Of a stretch of 64,000 nucleotides of DNA, positions 30,392-40,052 are shown one piece after another. The position numbers and the translations under genes were made by a program. The stretch spans positions 3,410,001-3,474,000 of the forward strand of contig NC_134930.1 in assembly GCF_051020765.1 (NCBI RefSeq), read 5' to 3'. A model generated the notes under the pieces. It saw only the letters and a list, made by a program, of their open reading frames with translations, made no database searches and was not told the origin of the DNA. How positions within the stretch are numbered: the first letter of the stretch is position 1; each line of letters opens with the position of its first letter. The DNA comes from Lasioglossum baleicum. Lineage: Eukaryota; Arthropoda; Insecta; Hymenoptera; Halictidae.

Positions 30392-30953
30392 CTAAAGTGC
30401 GCAGTGGAAACGCTGAGCCGCCAATAAGGAATTTGAAGCGAGTCATAGAGAAGTTCTCGTGCCACGTCTAGAATTGGTCTAAAGAGCGCAGTGGAAACGC
30501 TGAGCCGCCACTATAGACGTGAAGCGAGTTAACTACCAAAAAGGTTAATAACAAGTGGAAGTTCATTTCATTATATATTATTAATATTCCATCATTACTA
30601 TTCCTTACCCATGCGACGCCCACGTCGAGCGGGACGCAAGTATCAACTTGCTAAATTGAGACGCGCGTTGAGAAATAAAGCAGTGCTCGATCAAATCATT
30701 GCCACTACCGAGTGGACCGAACTTCTGGGAACCACCGAGCACATTCCGTGTGACGCGTCCGATTACGTTTCTGTATACGGTTGCCCTTGCAACCCTCCTA
30801 AAGAGGTCAACCACGCGGACCTCTCGCGAGCTCCGACGCCAGTTCTGCATCCGGTCGATTGTCCAGAGGTGATCGACATAGCCGACGACGACGACAGCCG
30901 AGACACGATCATCGTTCCCAGGGTCCGTTGCCGAATCATCAGTGACGTCCCTC
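30392..30953 (+). repeat. H 5' LTR, piece 2
   Basis: Resumes with target copy CTAA (30392-30395) and ends at target CCTC (30950-30953), where M0 inserted. Contains the rest of the 88-bp duplication. Confidence 0.93.
30611..30953 (+). pseudogene. H 5' LTR ORF, first 114 codons, split by M0
   Basis: Open from ATG to the M0 junction and resumes at 42003. Apart from the insertion the frame is unbroken. It carries PVDCPEV with IISDVPL. Confidence 0.75.
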
Positions 30954-32909
30954 TGTCACGTCCGTCACTGTGTTTTTGTTACAGGTACCAGAAGAGAGAA
31001 AAGAGAACAGTGACAGACGGACGGTTGAGATATTATGATTAAAATGAGGAGTGGTCTTTCGTGCCGAGACAGCCGCGGGCTGTCATATGCACTAGGACAA
31101 CCGATATTGCTATGGATGCAGTCAAGAAAAGAACGTCCGACGCGGTTACAAGAAGTGTCCCGACAAGAATCGCGCGCGAGAGGATGCAACGAGAACGGTG
31201 AGTTTACAGGATTCAACAATTATACAAGATATTATACGACTCACCGCAATGTTGTATTAACGCCTAATAATATTGTTGCAGCAGGAACTGGCGGTACTGA
31301 CAGTAGGTGTCGTACATCGGATCTTCTATACAGATGTCCTCGAGGTGGGGAAGATCCGGCAGAGTTGCTGCTGCTCGGTTCGGGACGACGTTAGTGGCCT
31401 TGGATGCTGGCCGCAAGACGACACGTTGATGAGTTGGCAGAGGGACGTCACTGATGATTCGGCAACGGACCCTGGGAACGATGATCGTGTCTCGGCTGTC
31501 GTCGTCGTCGGCTATGTCGATCACCTCTGGACAATCAACCGGATGTAGAACTGGCGTCGGAGCTCGCGAGAGGTCCGCGTGGTTGACCTCTTTAGGAGGG
31601 TTGCAAGGGCAACCGTATACAGAAACGTAATCGGACGCGTCACACGGAATGTGCTCGGTGGTTCCCAGAAGTTCTGTCCACTCGGTAGTGGCGATGATTT
31701 GTTCGAGCACCGCTTTATTTCTTAACGCGCGTCTCAATTTAGCAAGTTGATACTTGCGTCCCGCTCGACGTGGGCGTCGCATGGGTAAGGAATAGTAATG
31801 ATGGAATATTAATAATATAATGAAAATGAACTTCCATTTGTTATTAACCTTTTAGGTAGTTAACTCGCTTCACGTCTATAGTGGCGGCTCAGCGTTTCCA
31901 CTGCGCTCTTTAGACCAATTCTAGACGTGGCACGAGAACTTCTCTATGACTCGCTTCAAATTCCTTATTGGCGGCTCAGCGTTTCCACTGCGCACTTTAG
32001 ACCAAGTCCGGATATGTCACGAGTTTAATATATTCGATGCAAGAACTGAATTGGAAGATGGTGTTGAACTAACACAAGAATAACAAGATCGAAGCACTGG
32101 TATAACAACGATATATTAAATAAGAACTGGTAAGTACACTGGTATACAATATGTAAGTAGTATTATAATAGGAGTAGTAATTGGATTAATGAATAATGGA
32201 TATTGTAATATGTTATAGGAATAACGTATGAGAATTAGGACTTGAGTTGAGTTGAGTTAGAGTTGGAATTGGAATTGGAATTAGGAGTGAAGGATCGACA
32301 CACTTCACTATCGCGGAGCTAGACTGAACACGTCTGCTCTTGAAGTCGGAAGAAGCCGGACTGACTCTGAGGCCAGGTAGGCACGTCTGTGCGAGTCGCT
32401 GGCTGAAGGCGGACTGATGCAAGCGTCCGCTCTGCCTTGCCTCCTTCGTTCGGAGTGGGGATAGCTGACGCTGCAGTCTCTTTGTTCTTCAGTCGTCGGA
32501 GTGGGAGAACCGCTGACGCAGCAGCGTCTTCGCTCCCGGGGACTGCACGTGCATTTCTGCTGACGCTGCAGTCTCGTGGCTGTCCTATTGCCCTCTACGA
32601 GCGTGGGACTGCTGATGCAGCAGTCTTTGGACTTCTCGACGTTTCTAGAAGCTTCTAGATGCTTCCAGAGTGATGCAATACTTTATTGCATTATGTGTCG
32701 TGGTGATGGGTTGAAACTGAGGTAAGGTGTTGATCAAGGAGAAGTTATGGTGATGGGTAGAGACGGAGATAAGGATTAGAACAATAGAATAATGAGATCT
32801 TAATACTATGCTCTTATGTCTAGGGGACGGTGTATGGATCTTATGCAGATCAGACCTTGTATACATAGTGTGTGTACAAGGCCAACGTCGTACATCGGAC
32901 GACGTAACA
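30954..32909 (-). repeat. M0 3' LTR (1956 bp)
   Basis: Heat-shock array at 32633-32665. It has a 10-bp block (TCGGAAGAAG on the plus strand, about 32347) and a TATCGC variant that the partner LTR lacks but the LTRs of H share. Confidence 0.93.
31264..31782 (-). CDS. LTR ORF, M0 3' LTR (172 aa)
   Basis: Variant with Glu at residue 27 (VLEQII), PVDCPEV and IISDVPLPTH. Open throughout. Confidence 0.55.
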   Translation of the reverse strand: MRRPRRAGRKYQLAKLRRALRNKAVLEQIIATTEWTELLGTTEHIPCDASDYVSVYGCPCNPPKEVNHADLSRAPTPVLHPVDCPEVIDIADDDDSRDTIIVPRVRCRIISDVPLPTHQRVVLRPASKATNVVPNRAAATLPDLPHLEDICIEDPMYDTYCQYRQFLLQQYY

Positions 32910-33223
32910 CCTCCCAACGCGGAAAAGAAATTTCTTACAAGGAAGAAATTTCTCGCTCAACACTCGACCTCACATTCATTCATGCGACGCATCGTCCGGG
33001 GGTACTCCGCGCAGGGAGCACGGTTCTCGGCGAGTATTTCCTATATTTGTACGAAACACTGGTCGCACTGAAATGTTATCGGTGTCGGCACGTGGGGCTG
33101 GGGCTGGTTTTATGCAATTTATTTCGCTTTGTTCATTTTGCATAGTTGGGTTTTGGGTGGGTGGGGAATCACTTTGTTCACTAACACTTTCACTTGCACT
33201 TTTCCTGTAACTGACTGTATATT
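32910..33223 (-). other. M0 3' internal region: polypurine tract and env-tail relic
   Basis: Polypurine tract at 32910-32917 (TTGGGAGG on the minus strand), the AAATTTCTT inverted pair at about 32927-32954, and env-tail codons upstream (about 33000-33090). The relic lies after the pol stop, so here it is untranslated. No complete env. Confidence 0.75.
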
Positions 33224-33760
33224 TTAATTGTTAGGTTCGGCTGTTCCGTCCTGGTCGGGATCCGCATTGTGGTCCCTGATGTCTGCAGCTATGTGTGCCT
33301 TTGATGGCACCGTCCAGTCATCTTCGTCTGAAGTGGCGTCACTATCGCTGGTTTGGAGGTCTTCCGAGTCGGAATCAGAGTCGAAGTCAGTGTCGGAGTC
33401 GGAATTGGATTCAGAGTCGAAACTGAATTCTTCGATAATTGGCCTACGGCTGTGAGGGAAATCCGTCCTGGATCGCATACGAGCTATTTGGTAAGCGCAT
33501 GGAGCGCAGTCCCAGACTGGCTTTTCATCACAGATGTTCTCTTTGCATTGTTCACATGTGTTGTACATGCCGTACATTCTAACGTGATCGAAGCGTTCCG
33601 TTCTTCCTATCTTAGCAGGCAGACTGCATGTGCAGCATAATTGTTTTCCCTCGGAGGTTATATAGATTGTTCCCGTGAAACAGATTACTTGGAGGTAGTT
33701 CTGTAGATACCTCTTGGCTCTACGGTCTGATGTCCTATGGATCTTGCCTTGTTTGCACAT
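33224..33760 (-). other. Cys-rich module of M0 pol
   Basis: 178 residues from an internal ATG (MCKQGK). CxxC pairs in CCTC, CEQC and CAPC plus single Cys (ICF, ICD), with a tail rich in Ser-Asp repeats (SDSDTDFDSDSDSED). The tail resembles acidic regions that bind basic proteins, but that is only a compositional remark. Confidence 0.7.
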
Positions 33761-36700
33761 CTTGTTAGGTTGTCCCGCTTGGATGCTGCTGTCGTGACGG
33801 TTCGTAGCGTACTGACGGTCTTTCGTCAAGTTGCTAGTGTCGTCATTACTTTGGTGTTGCCTGTATCTCATCAGGGAGGTGGGGGCTACTGAGAACGGGC
33901 AGGGTTCTTTCCTTATCTTCTTCCAGATGAGTGTCACGTTTCGCTGACGCGGGGTTTGTGTTAGATTATTCGGTGCACGCTTGAGTTTGTTTGCATGTAC
34001 AATCTTAAAATGGTTCCCTACTTTAATTTTTACATTGTTTGAGTCTAGGATGTCGCAAATTTCGTGAGGACCCGTATATTGCGCATCGAATTTGCCCTTG
34101 CAGGGTTCTTTGAGTAGGAATACCCGTTCTCCTACCTTGAATTCTACCGGGTTAATTCTTCTATCGTAGTATGATTTTGATTTTCTTTTCGCGGAGACTA
34201 AGTTTCCGCGCGCGCGAATCTGGGTTTCGGTTATCTTTCTTTGCAATTGGGAGAGGTAGTGGGTATAGGAGTCGTTTTCGCATTCGTAGGAGTAGGAATC
34301 GGCGGATGGGACTCGTGCCAAAGAGCCGAATACTAACTCGTGCGGCGTGAAATCTGTGCCCTCGTGGACACTCGTATTGTAACTAAACATTGCCAAATCG
34401 ACCCATTTGTCCCAGTTGTTCTTGTGGACGTATTGCTTCAGGTACTCTGCTAAGACGTGGTGGGATCTCTCGATTGACCCGTTGCTTTGAGGGTGGAAGG
34501 CTGTTGTTTGCAGCCGAGTTATTCTGAATCGTTTTGCGATGGCCTTCATCAGGGAACTTGTGAAATTCGCTCCTTGATCCGTTAGGATGGCTTTAGGTGT
34601 TCCGAAACGGCAGATAAAATTGTTTATAAATGCGTCCGCAGTGCTGATGGCATCGGCGGATTTAAGAGGGATTGCGGTTGAGTGTTTCGTTAATAGATCC
34701 TGTATGGTTAAGATGTATGTGTTTCCGTCGTTGGTTGTTGGAAGGGGCCCTACAATGTCCATGGACACCTTATCGAACGCTCTACCGGGTGTATCCGTTA
34801 TTCTCATCGGCAGGCGCGTTTTTACCCTGGTCAGTTTATTACGTTGGCAACTGAGGCAGTTATTAACGTAGTTCGTTATCTGGATCTTCATACCGCTCCA
34901 CCAATATCTTTCGCGGATTCTCTTCAGGGTTTTTGTAATTCCTTTGTGCCCTGCGTACGCAGAGACGTGATTTTCTGCGATAATATCATTCCATCTATCT
35001 TCGGCCGGTATCTGGATTTCGTTTGCGCAGAAGAATATGTGTACGGGGGTGTCTTCGAATGTCGCGATGAGGAGGTTCGAGACGTACTCCATGGAATTGT
35101 CGTCTATATAGGTTTTAGAGATTGAAAATGTTCGCAGTCTGAGTTCGTTGGCTACATCAAGTAATGTCCGGAAACATTCTTTTAGGTCGTCAGTTGAAAC
35201 CTCGTGAGTCAGGGATGGTTTGATGGGTATCTGTATCAGCTTGTTGCTACCGAAATTACTTATCTTTGCTTTGAATAAGGTCAGATCTCGACCGTCGGAC
35301 AGTTTCCTTTGTCTATGGAGGTCTACGGCTCCTGGGTCTACAGGTTGACCATCCAGGGTTGTGAAACATACTAAATTATCTTTCCTCATAATTAGTCGGT
35401 CGCGGAGATACGTTATTCTCCCTTGTCGTCTTGGCTCCTCATCTTCTTCCTCGTCCTCGGAGGGTAAGGTTTCTTCTTCTTCATCGAGCCAGTTTGGTCC
35501 CGTTGGTTGGGGAATTAGGCTGGGGACGGCGGTTAAAATGTCCTCTAGTCCTGTTATGGGTGACTCCTCTTGACTGGAGGCGGGTACTAGGGGTGGTGAT
35601 ACCAAAAGGCTGTCGTCATCTGAACTCGCCCTAGGGCGTGGTGGCGTTTTCGATGGTGGTTCAGATGTTGAGTTCGACGATGATTTCCTCTTCCTCGGGG
35701 GAATTGACTGAGGCGGTGGCATAAGATGCGAGTCGGCCCATCTCCTTCGGCGGTTATCGAAGAGAGGGGTTCCTGGATTTGATAACGGTGCTCTTGGCGG
35801 CGATGTGCCTCCAGGGGTGCTCCATGAGAGGGGCAACGTAACTGGGTTTCGGGAGAGGGCATCAGCGTTAGAATTCGCTTTTCCCGGTTTGTAGACGACT
35901 TTATATTCAAACTCGGCCAGTTTTAGGCGCCATCTGAGGAGGCGCGACGTAGGGTCTTTTACTGACGTCATCCAGACCAGCGGTTTATGGTCTGTGATTA
36001 GTGTAAATTTTCGGCCGTAGATATATGGTCTAAAATACTGTACTGCGAATATTATTGCTAAGCACTCCTTCTCTATTGTAGAATAGTTCACTTCAGCGCC
36101 CTGCAGGATCCTTGAGGCATAGGCAACGGGACGATCCTTGCCTACTTCGCCTTGGCTTAGTACGGCGCCGATGGCATATCCAGATGCATCGCAGGTGACG
36201 TTAAACGGCTTATCGAAATCCGGGTATTGAAGGACCGGTTCGTCACACAGAGCTTGTCGTAGGTCTTCGAAGGCCTTTTCTTGTTTTGGACCCCATTCGA
36301 AATTGTGCTCTTTGGCGAGGAGTTGGGTTAGGGGTTTGGAGATTTTAGCGAAGTCATTAATAAATTTGCGGTAGTACCCTGCAAGGCCTAAAAATTCGCG
36401 CACGTTTTTCGCGTTCTTAGGTCGTGGGAAATTTTGTACGGCATTAATTTTCTTTGGACATGGTCTGACGCCGTCTTGACTGATCTGATGTCCCAGGTAT
36501 GCCACTTCCTTATGAAGGAAGCCGCATTTCGAGGGCTGTAATTTGAGGTTGGCTCCGCGCAGTCGGCGGGCTAGTTTATTGAATTTGGCATAATGTTCTT
36601 CTAATGAACGCGCGTAGATCACGATATCATCGAGGTACACGAAGAGTTCGTTGCCTTGTAGGCCGCAGAGGACTGTGTCCATTAATCTTTGGAAGGTAGC

Positions 36701-38584
36701 CGGAGCATTACGGAGACCGAATGGCATTCTGTTGAATTCGTAGTGGCCGAAAGGCGTGGAGAAGGCGGTCTTCGCGGCATCCTCCTTCTCCATTCCTATC
36801 TGATGGAATCCGCTGGCTAAGTCAAACACACTGAAGTATGCGGCGCTGCCTAACTGATCTAGGATTTCGTTAATGCTAGGTAGCGGGTACGCGTCGGCCA
36901 CCGACTTCTCGTTTAATGCGCGGTAATCGATTACCATGCGCCACTTTTTGTTACCCTCGGCGTCCGCTTTCTTAGGAACAATCCACAAGGGGGAATTATA
37001 AGGTGAGTTAGATGGAACGACTATGTCATTCCGTAAGAGTTCGGACATTTGCTTGTTGATTTCGTCCTTGTGGATTGGTGGGTAGCGATACTGTTTAACA
37101 TGGATTGGAATATCATCCGTCGTGATGATTCTGTGAGTCACCGCATTTGTTTTCCCCAAACGATCCCCTTGGAGATGGAAAAGATCATTGTGCTTTTCTA
37201 ACAAAGATTTAACATGGTCCATTTCGTCGCCGCTGAGATGATCCATGGGGATAGTTTCTAATAGCTCTTTCACGCGAGCTTCGTGGGAATTTGCGATGGA
37301 ATAGGTCATTCTGACCTTGGTTTTATCGGGCTGGTTACCGGAGTTAGTATAATGATCGGGCTGGTTACCGGAGTTAGTATGAGAATCGGGCTGGTTACCG
37401 GAGTTAGTATGAGGATCGGGCTGGTTACCGGAGTTAGTATGAGAATCGGGCTGGTTACCGGAGTTAGTAATGTCGGGATGGTTACCGAATGCGTCGGGAT
37501 GGTTCCCGGAATTGGAAAGGTCGGGATGGTTACCGAATACGTCGGGATGATACCCGGAATTAGAATGGTCGGGATGGTTACCGAATACGTCGGGATGATA
37601 CCCGGAAGTAGTATAAGAATCGGAAGAGTACGACTCGATTTCTTCCATCTCCAATGGGGGCAATCGAAATGAAACTCTTTCCGACGAGGTGTTAAAACAC
37701 CGGAGGCTCGCTTTGCCTTTACGATTGGTGACGACGCAGTCACCCAGGAATACATCCGGCGCTACGTTAACACGGCGGATATATCCCTGTTTAGGTCCTT
37801 CGACGTCGACCGCTATGCACGCAACGGTACGAGGTTCGAGGACGAATTCTTCGGATTTCGGAGGAGTCTTTGTTCGGACTCGATCCTCACGCTCCACGAT
37901 CCGACTTCTCGCAGTGTACTCCGATATCTCTCGAGTCTCCTTCGATTCCGGCCGGCTTTTCACGGCGTTTTTCTCTAGGGAGTACTCGATCGAATCCCGA
38001 GGAGGCATTGAAATAACCTCCGTCACCGGAGCTCTGCAAGGTCTGACCGCGGGTGCACGAGGATTTGAGGAAGACACTCGAACGTTCCTTGCCGAATGTT
38101 CCTCACGCTCGGCGGTTGGAGTTTTAACGAGATCGTTGGTCATAGACGAAGGCATTGAAATAACCTCTGCTGCCAATTTATCGCGAGGCTCAGCCGTGGG
38201 CGCGCAAGGGTTCGAGAAGGGAACCCGAATGTTTCCTATTGTAATGGATTGATTCGCAAAGGAGATCTCGGCTCCTGTTCTGAAGAAGGGAGAACCGAGG
38301 ATTCCGTCGATGTTAATTGGGAAGTTTTCTTCCAAGACATGAAATTCAATAGGGTTTTGACCCTGTAAGTGTATTTTAATTTGACCGAGAGTTGGAATGG
38401 ATCCCTCGGTTATTCCTTGGACTTCTATAGTGTTCGTATGATCTATAGGTAGATTTGGTTCTAGACTTGACGCACGAATTAAATTGATCTCCGAACCCGT
38501 GTCCAACAAAAATTCACACTTCTTTTGTAATTGAGGGGCGGAGATTTTTACGCGCGGGATTGGTGAGTCTACAGCAAGATTTAC
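33224..38584 (-). CDS. pol: M0 Pol polyprotein (protease, RT, RNase H, integrase, Cys-rich)
   Basis: 1787 codons open in the -1 frame across the gag stop; no ATG near the start (TTG at 38509), so a -1 frameshift is expected. Counting from 38509: protease DTGS (residue 3) with ILGSPFF flap (about 68); SGNxPD repeat linker (about 297-397); pre-RT and RT (LWIVPKKADAEG at about 508; catalytic YLDD at about 625); RNase H (TCDASG at about 771, IEKEC, TDHKPL); a spacer with acidic EDEEEDEE; integrase HHCC (HVSAYAGH at about 1181, CLSCQ) and DDE (MDIVGP at about 1253, TDQG at about 1315, IERS at about 1350); GPY/F module (AQYTGPHE at about 1465); Cys-rich module from about 1584. All catalytic residues present. 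Confidence 0.95.
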   Translation of the reverse strand, partial: VNLAVDSPIPRVKISAPQLQKKCEFLLDTGSEINLIRASSLEPNLPIDHTNTIEVQGITEGSIPTLGQIKIHLQGQNPIEFHVLEENFPINIDGILGSPFFRTGAEISFANQSITIGNIRVPFSNPCAPTAEPRDKLAAEVISMPSSMTNDLVKTPTAEREEHSARNVRVSSSNPRAPAVRPCRAPVTEVISMPPRDSIEYSLEKNAVKSRPESKETREISEYTARSRIVEREDRVRTKTPPKSEEFVLEPRTVACIAVDVEGPKQGYIRRVNVAPDVFLGDCVVTNRKGKASLRCFNTSSERVSFRLPPLEMEEIESYSSDSYTTSGYHPDVFGNHPDHSNSGYHPDVFGNHPDLSNSGNHPDAFGNHPDITNSGNQPDSHTNSGNQPDPHTNSGNQPDSHTNSGNQPDHYTNSGNQPDKTKVRMTYSIANSHEARVKELLETIPMDHLSGDEMDHVKSLLEKHNDLFHLQGDRLGKTNAVTHRIITTDDIPIHVKQYRYPPIHKDEINKQMSELLRNDIVVPSNSPYNSPLWIVPKKADAEGNKKWRMVIDYRALNEKSVADAYPLPSINEILDQLGSAAYFSVFDLASGFHQIGMEKEDAAKTAFSTPFGHYEFNRMPFGLRNAPATFQRLMDTVLCGLQGNELFVYLDDIVIYARSLEEHYAKFNKLARRLRGANLKLQPSKCGFLHKEVAYLGHQISQDGVRPCPKKINAVQNFPRPKNAKNVREFLGLAGYYRKFINDFAKISKPLTQLLAKEHNFEWGPKQEKAFEDLRQALCDEPVLQYPDFDKPFNVTCDASGYAIGAVLSQGEVGKDRPVAYASRILQGAEVNYSTIEKECLAIIFAVQYFRPYIYGRKFTLITDHKPLVWMTSVKDPTSRLLRWRLKLAEFEYKVVYKPGKANSNADALSRNPVTLPLSWSTPGGTSPPRAPLSNPGTPLFDNRRRRWADSHLMPPPQSIPPRKRKSSSNSTSEPPSKTPPRPRASSDDDSLLVSPPLVPASSQEESPITGLEDILTAVPSLIPQPTGPNWLDEEEETLPSEDEEEDEEPRRQGRITYLRDRLIMRKDNLVCFTTLDGQPVDPGAVDLHRQRKLSDGRDLTLFKAKISNFGSNKLIQIPIKPSLTHEVSTDDLKECFRTLLDVANELRLRTFSISKTYIDDNSMEYVSNLLIATFEDTPVHIFFCANEIQIPAEDRWNDIIAENHVSAYAGHKGITKTLKRIRERYWWSGMKIQITNYVNNCLSCQRNKLTRVKTRLPMRITDTPGRAFDKVSMDIVGPLPTTNDGNTYILTIQDLLTKHSTAIPLKSADAISTADAFINNFICRFGTPKAILTDQGANFTSSLMKAIAKRFRITRLQTTAFHPQSNGSIERSHHVLAEYLKQYVHKNNWDKWVDLAMFSYNTSVHEGTDFTPHELVFGSLARVPSADSYSYECENDSYTHYLSQLQRKITETQIRARGNLVSAKRKSKSYYDRRINPVEFKVGERVFLLKEPCKGKFDAQYTGPHEICDILDSNNVKIKVGNHFKIVHANKLKRAPNNLTQTPRQRNVTLIWKKIRKEPCPFSVAPTSLMRYRQHQSNDDTSNLTKDRQYATNRHDSSIQAGQPNKMCKQGKIHRTSDRRAKRYLQNYLQVICFTGTIYITSEGKQLCCTCSLPAKIGRTERFDHVRMYGMYNTCEQCKENICDEKPVWDCAPCAYQIARMRSRTDFPHSRRPIIEEFSFDSESNSDSDTDFDSDSDSEDLQTSDSDATSDEDDWTVPSKAHIAADIRDHNADPDQDGTAEPNN
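37321..37620 (-). repeat. M0 linker repeats
   Basis: Reading in the coding direction: 48-bp NSGYHPDVFGNHPD units first, then 30-bp NSGNQPD units. The number of long units is lower than in A1. Confidence 0.92.
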
Positions 38585-39939
38585 TGCTGAGACGAATCGT
38601 CGGACTGGTCGTTCGTCCGGATAGCCGTTTGGGTGCGGGCTGTAGTTTGGGTTGAAGATGCGGCCTCCCGCCTGGGGTTGGCTTCGGTCGGGAGGCCGGA
38701 CTCGTTTCCCGACCTCCTATTATTATTAAAAGCGCGCTTACGGCACTCGTGAATATCGTGCCCGGGGATTTTGCAGTAGTTGCAAAATTTGTTAGAGCTT
38801 GAGGGGCGATCTGTGCGACCATCGCGGTACGTGTTTTGGTCGCGAGGATTATTTTCCCATCGCCGTTGCGGCGTCGGGGAGCGATAAGAGTCCCGGTTTG
38901 AGTTTCTCGAGGACTGCTGAGACGAGTCCGGTCTGTTATCGCGGCGTTCTTGAGTTCGCTCTGGGATATCACGAGCGGATTCATTCGTGGAACGCGGGCG
39001 ATACGGCCGGTTATCAGAGAAGCTGACTCGTTTTTCTTCGCGGATCAGTTCTCGTCGACGAGTCTGGTCTGACTCATACTGCCTGTAAGCAGAGATGGCT
39101 GCTTCGAAAACAGTGGCAGGATTTCGCGAAGGGCAATGAAGCACTTCGGCACGCAGCTGGGGAAGGAGACCTCGTAGAAAACAATCTACTACGAAGCGAT
39201 CTAGTTCTTCGTTGTCAAGGCCAATATCTGTGGCATCTTGAATCGCGGTTCGAAGGTCTTTAACGCGATTGATGAAGTCTAAGATGTGCTCGTTTGGAGC
39301 TTGGAGTACACTCGCGAGATCGCCACGGTACTGGTCAACGAATTTGTATGGGCCCAGTACTGTTCGTAATTTCTCGCATAGTGCAGAAATTGTGAATATG
39401 TGCTGGCCTTCTATAGCGGCATAAGCACGATCGTGGAGTTTATTGCAGAGCAATTTTGTGAGGGCACGCTCTGCAGTGGCCGGTACGGTGTCACGCGCGC
39501 GTTTGCATGCACGTATGAATTGCAGGACGGAAGACGAAGTTCCGTCGAATCTAGGGACAAGCTCGGCGGCTTGTTTTAGAGCGAAATTGCCAGTAGGTTC
39601 ATACTGTGGGATTTCGCGTGGCTCTGGTGGTGAAGGTTCCCGCATATTAGAGACGTTACTAGGGCCTGGTGTAGGCGATTGTTGACGTAGGCTTTGACTC
39701 GTGATTTGAATGTTGCGAAGCTCTTTTCGTATTTCGTCGAGCATATTTTTTTGGTTTTGTGCGTCTTCTTCATGTTTGAGACGCAATTTGGCAATGAAAT
39801 CTGTTTCCTCTTTGAGATATTGCTCTCTACGGGCGAGGTCTTGTGCGTATAGGAGTAGCTCTTCCTCGGTCATTGGAGGAAGGTCTGCGTTAGGATCTGC
39901 TCGGAGATCCTTTTGAGATCGCGTGATTGGGCGAGACAT
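38581..39939 (-). CDS. gag: M0 Gag (452 aa)
   Basis: Complete, with the same domains as A1 gag. Variants include SQKDLRADPN at the start, GLDNEELD and CNYCKIPGHDIHEC in the knuckle. Together with the pol of this element it supplies every known replication function of a Ty3/gypsy element except env. Confidence 0.94.
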   Translation of the reverse strand: MSRPITRSQKDLRADPNADLPPMTEEELLLYAQDLARREQYLKEETDFIAKLRLKHEEDAQNQKNMLDEIRKELRNIQITSQSLRQQSPTPGPSNVSNMREPSPPEPREIPQYEPTGNFALKQAAELVPRFDGTSSSVLQFIRACKRARDTVPATAERALTKLLCNKLHDRAYAAIEGQHIFTISALCEKLRTVLGPYKFVDQYRGDLASVLQAPNEHILDFINRVKDLRTAIQDATDIGLDNEELDRFVVDCFLRGLLPQLRAEVLHCPSRNPATVFEAAISAYRQYESDQTRRRELIREEKRVSFSDNRPYRPRSTNESARDIPERTQERRDNRPDSSQQSSRNSNRDSYRSPTPQRRWENNPRDQNTYRDGRTDRPSSSNKFCNYCKIPGHDIHECRKRAFNNNRRSGNESGLPTEANPRREAASSTQTTARTQTAIRTNDQSDDSSQQ

Positions 39940-40031
39940 TTTGAAAGATATAAATGGGATTTAAGAAATGTGAACTTCGTACTGACACGCGTCGGGGCTT
40001 ATTAATGCAAATATCGGCGACCACTTCGATG

Positions 40032-40048
40032 TCCTACCGACTGCGCCA
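40032..40048 (-). promoter_or_regulatory. M0 primer-binding site
   Basis: Reads TGGCGCAGTCGGTAGGA on the minus strand; 4 bp from the LTR. Confidence 0.88.
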
Positions 40049-40052
40049 AATT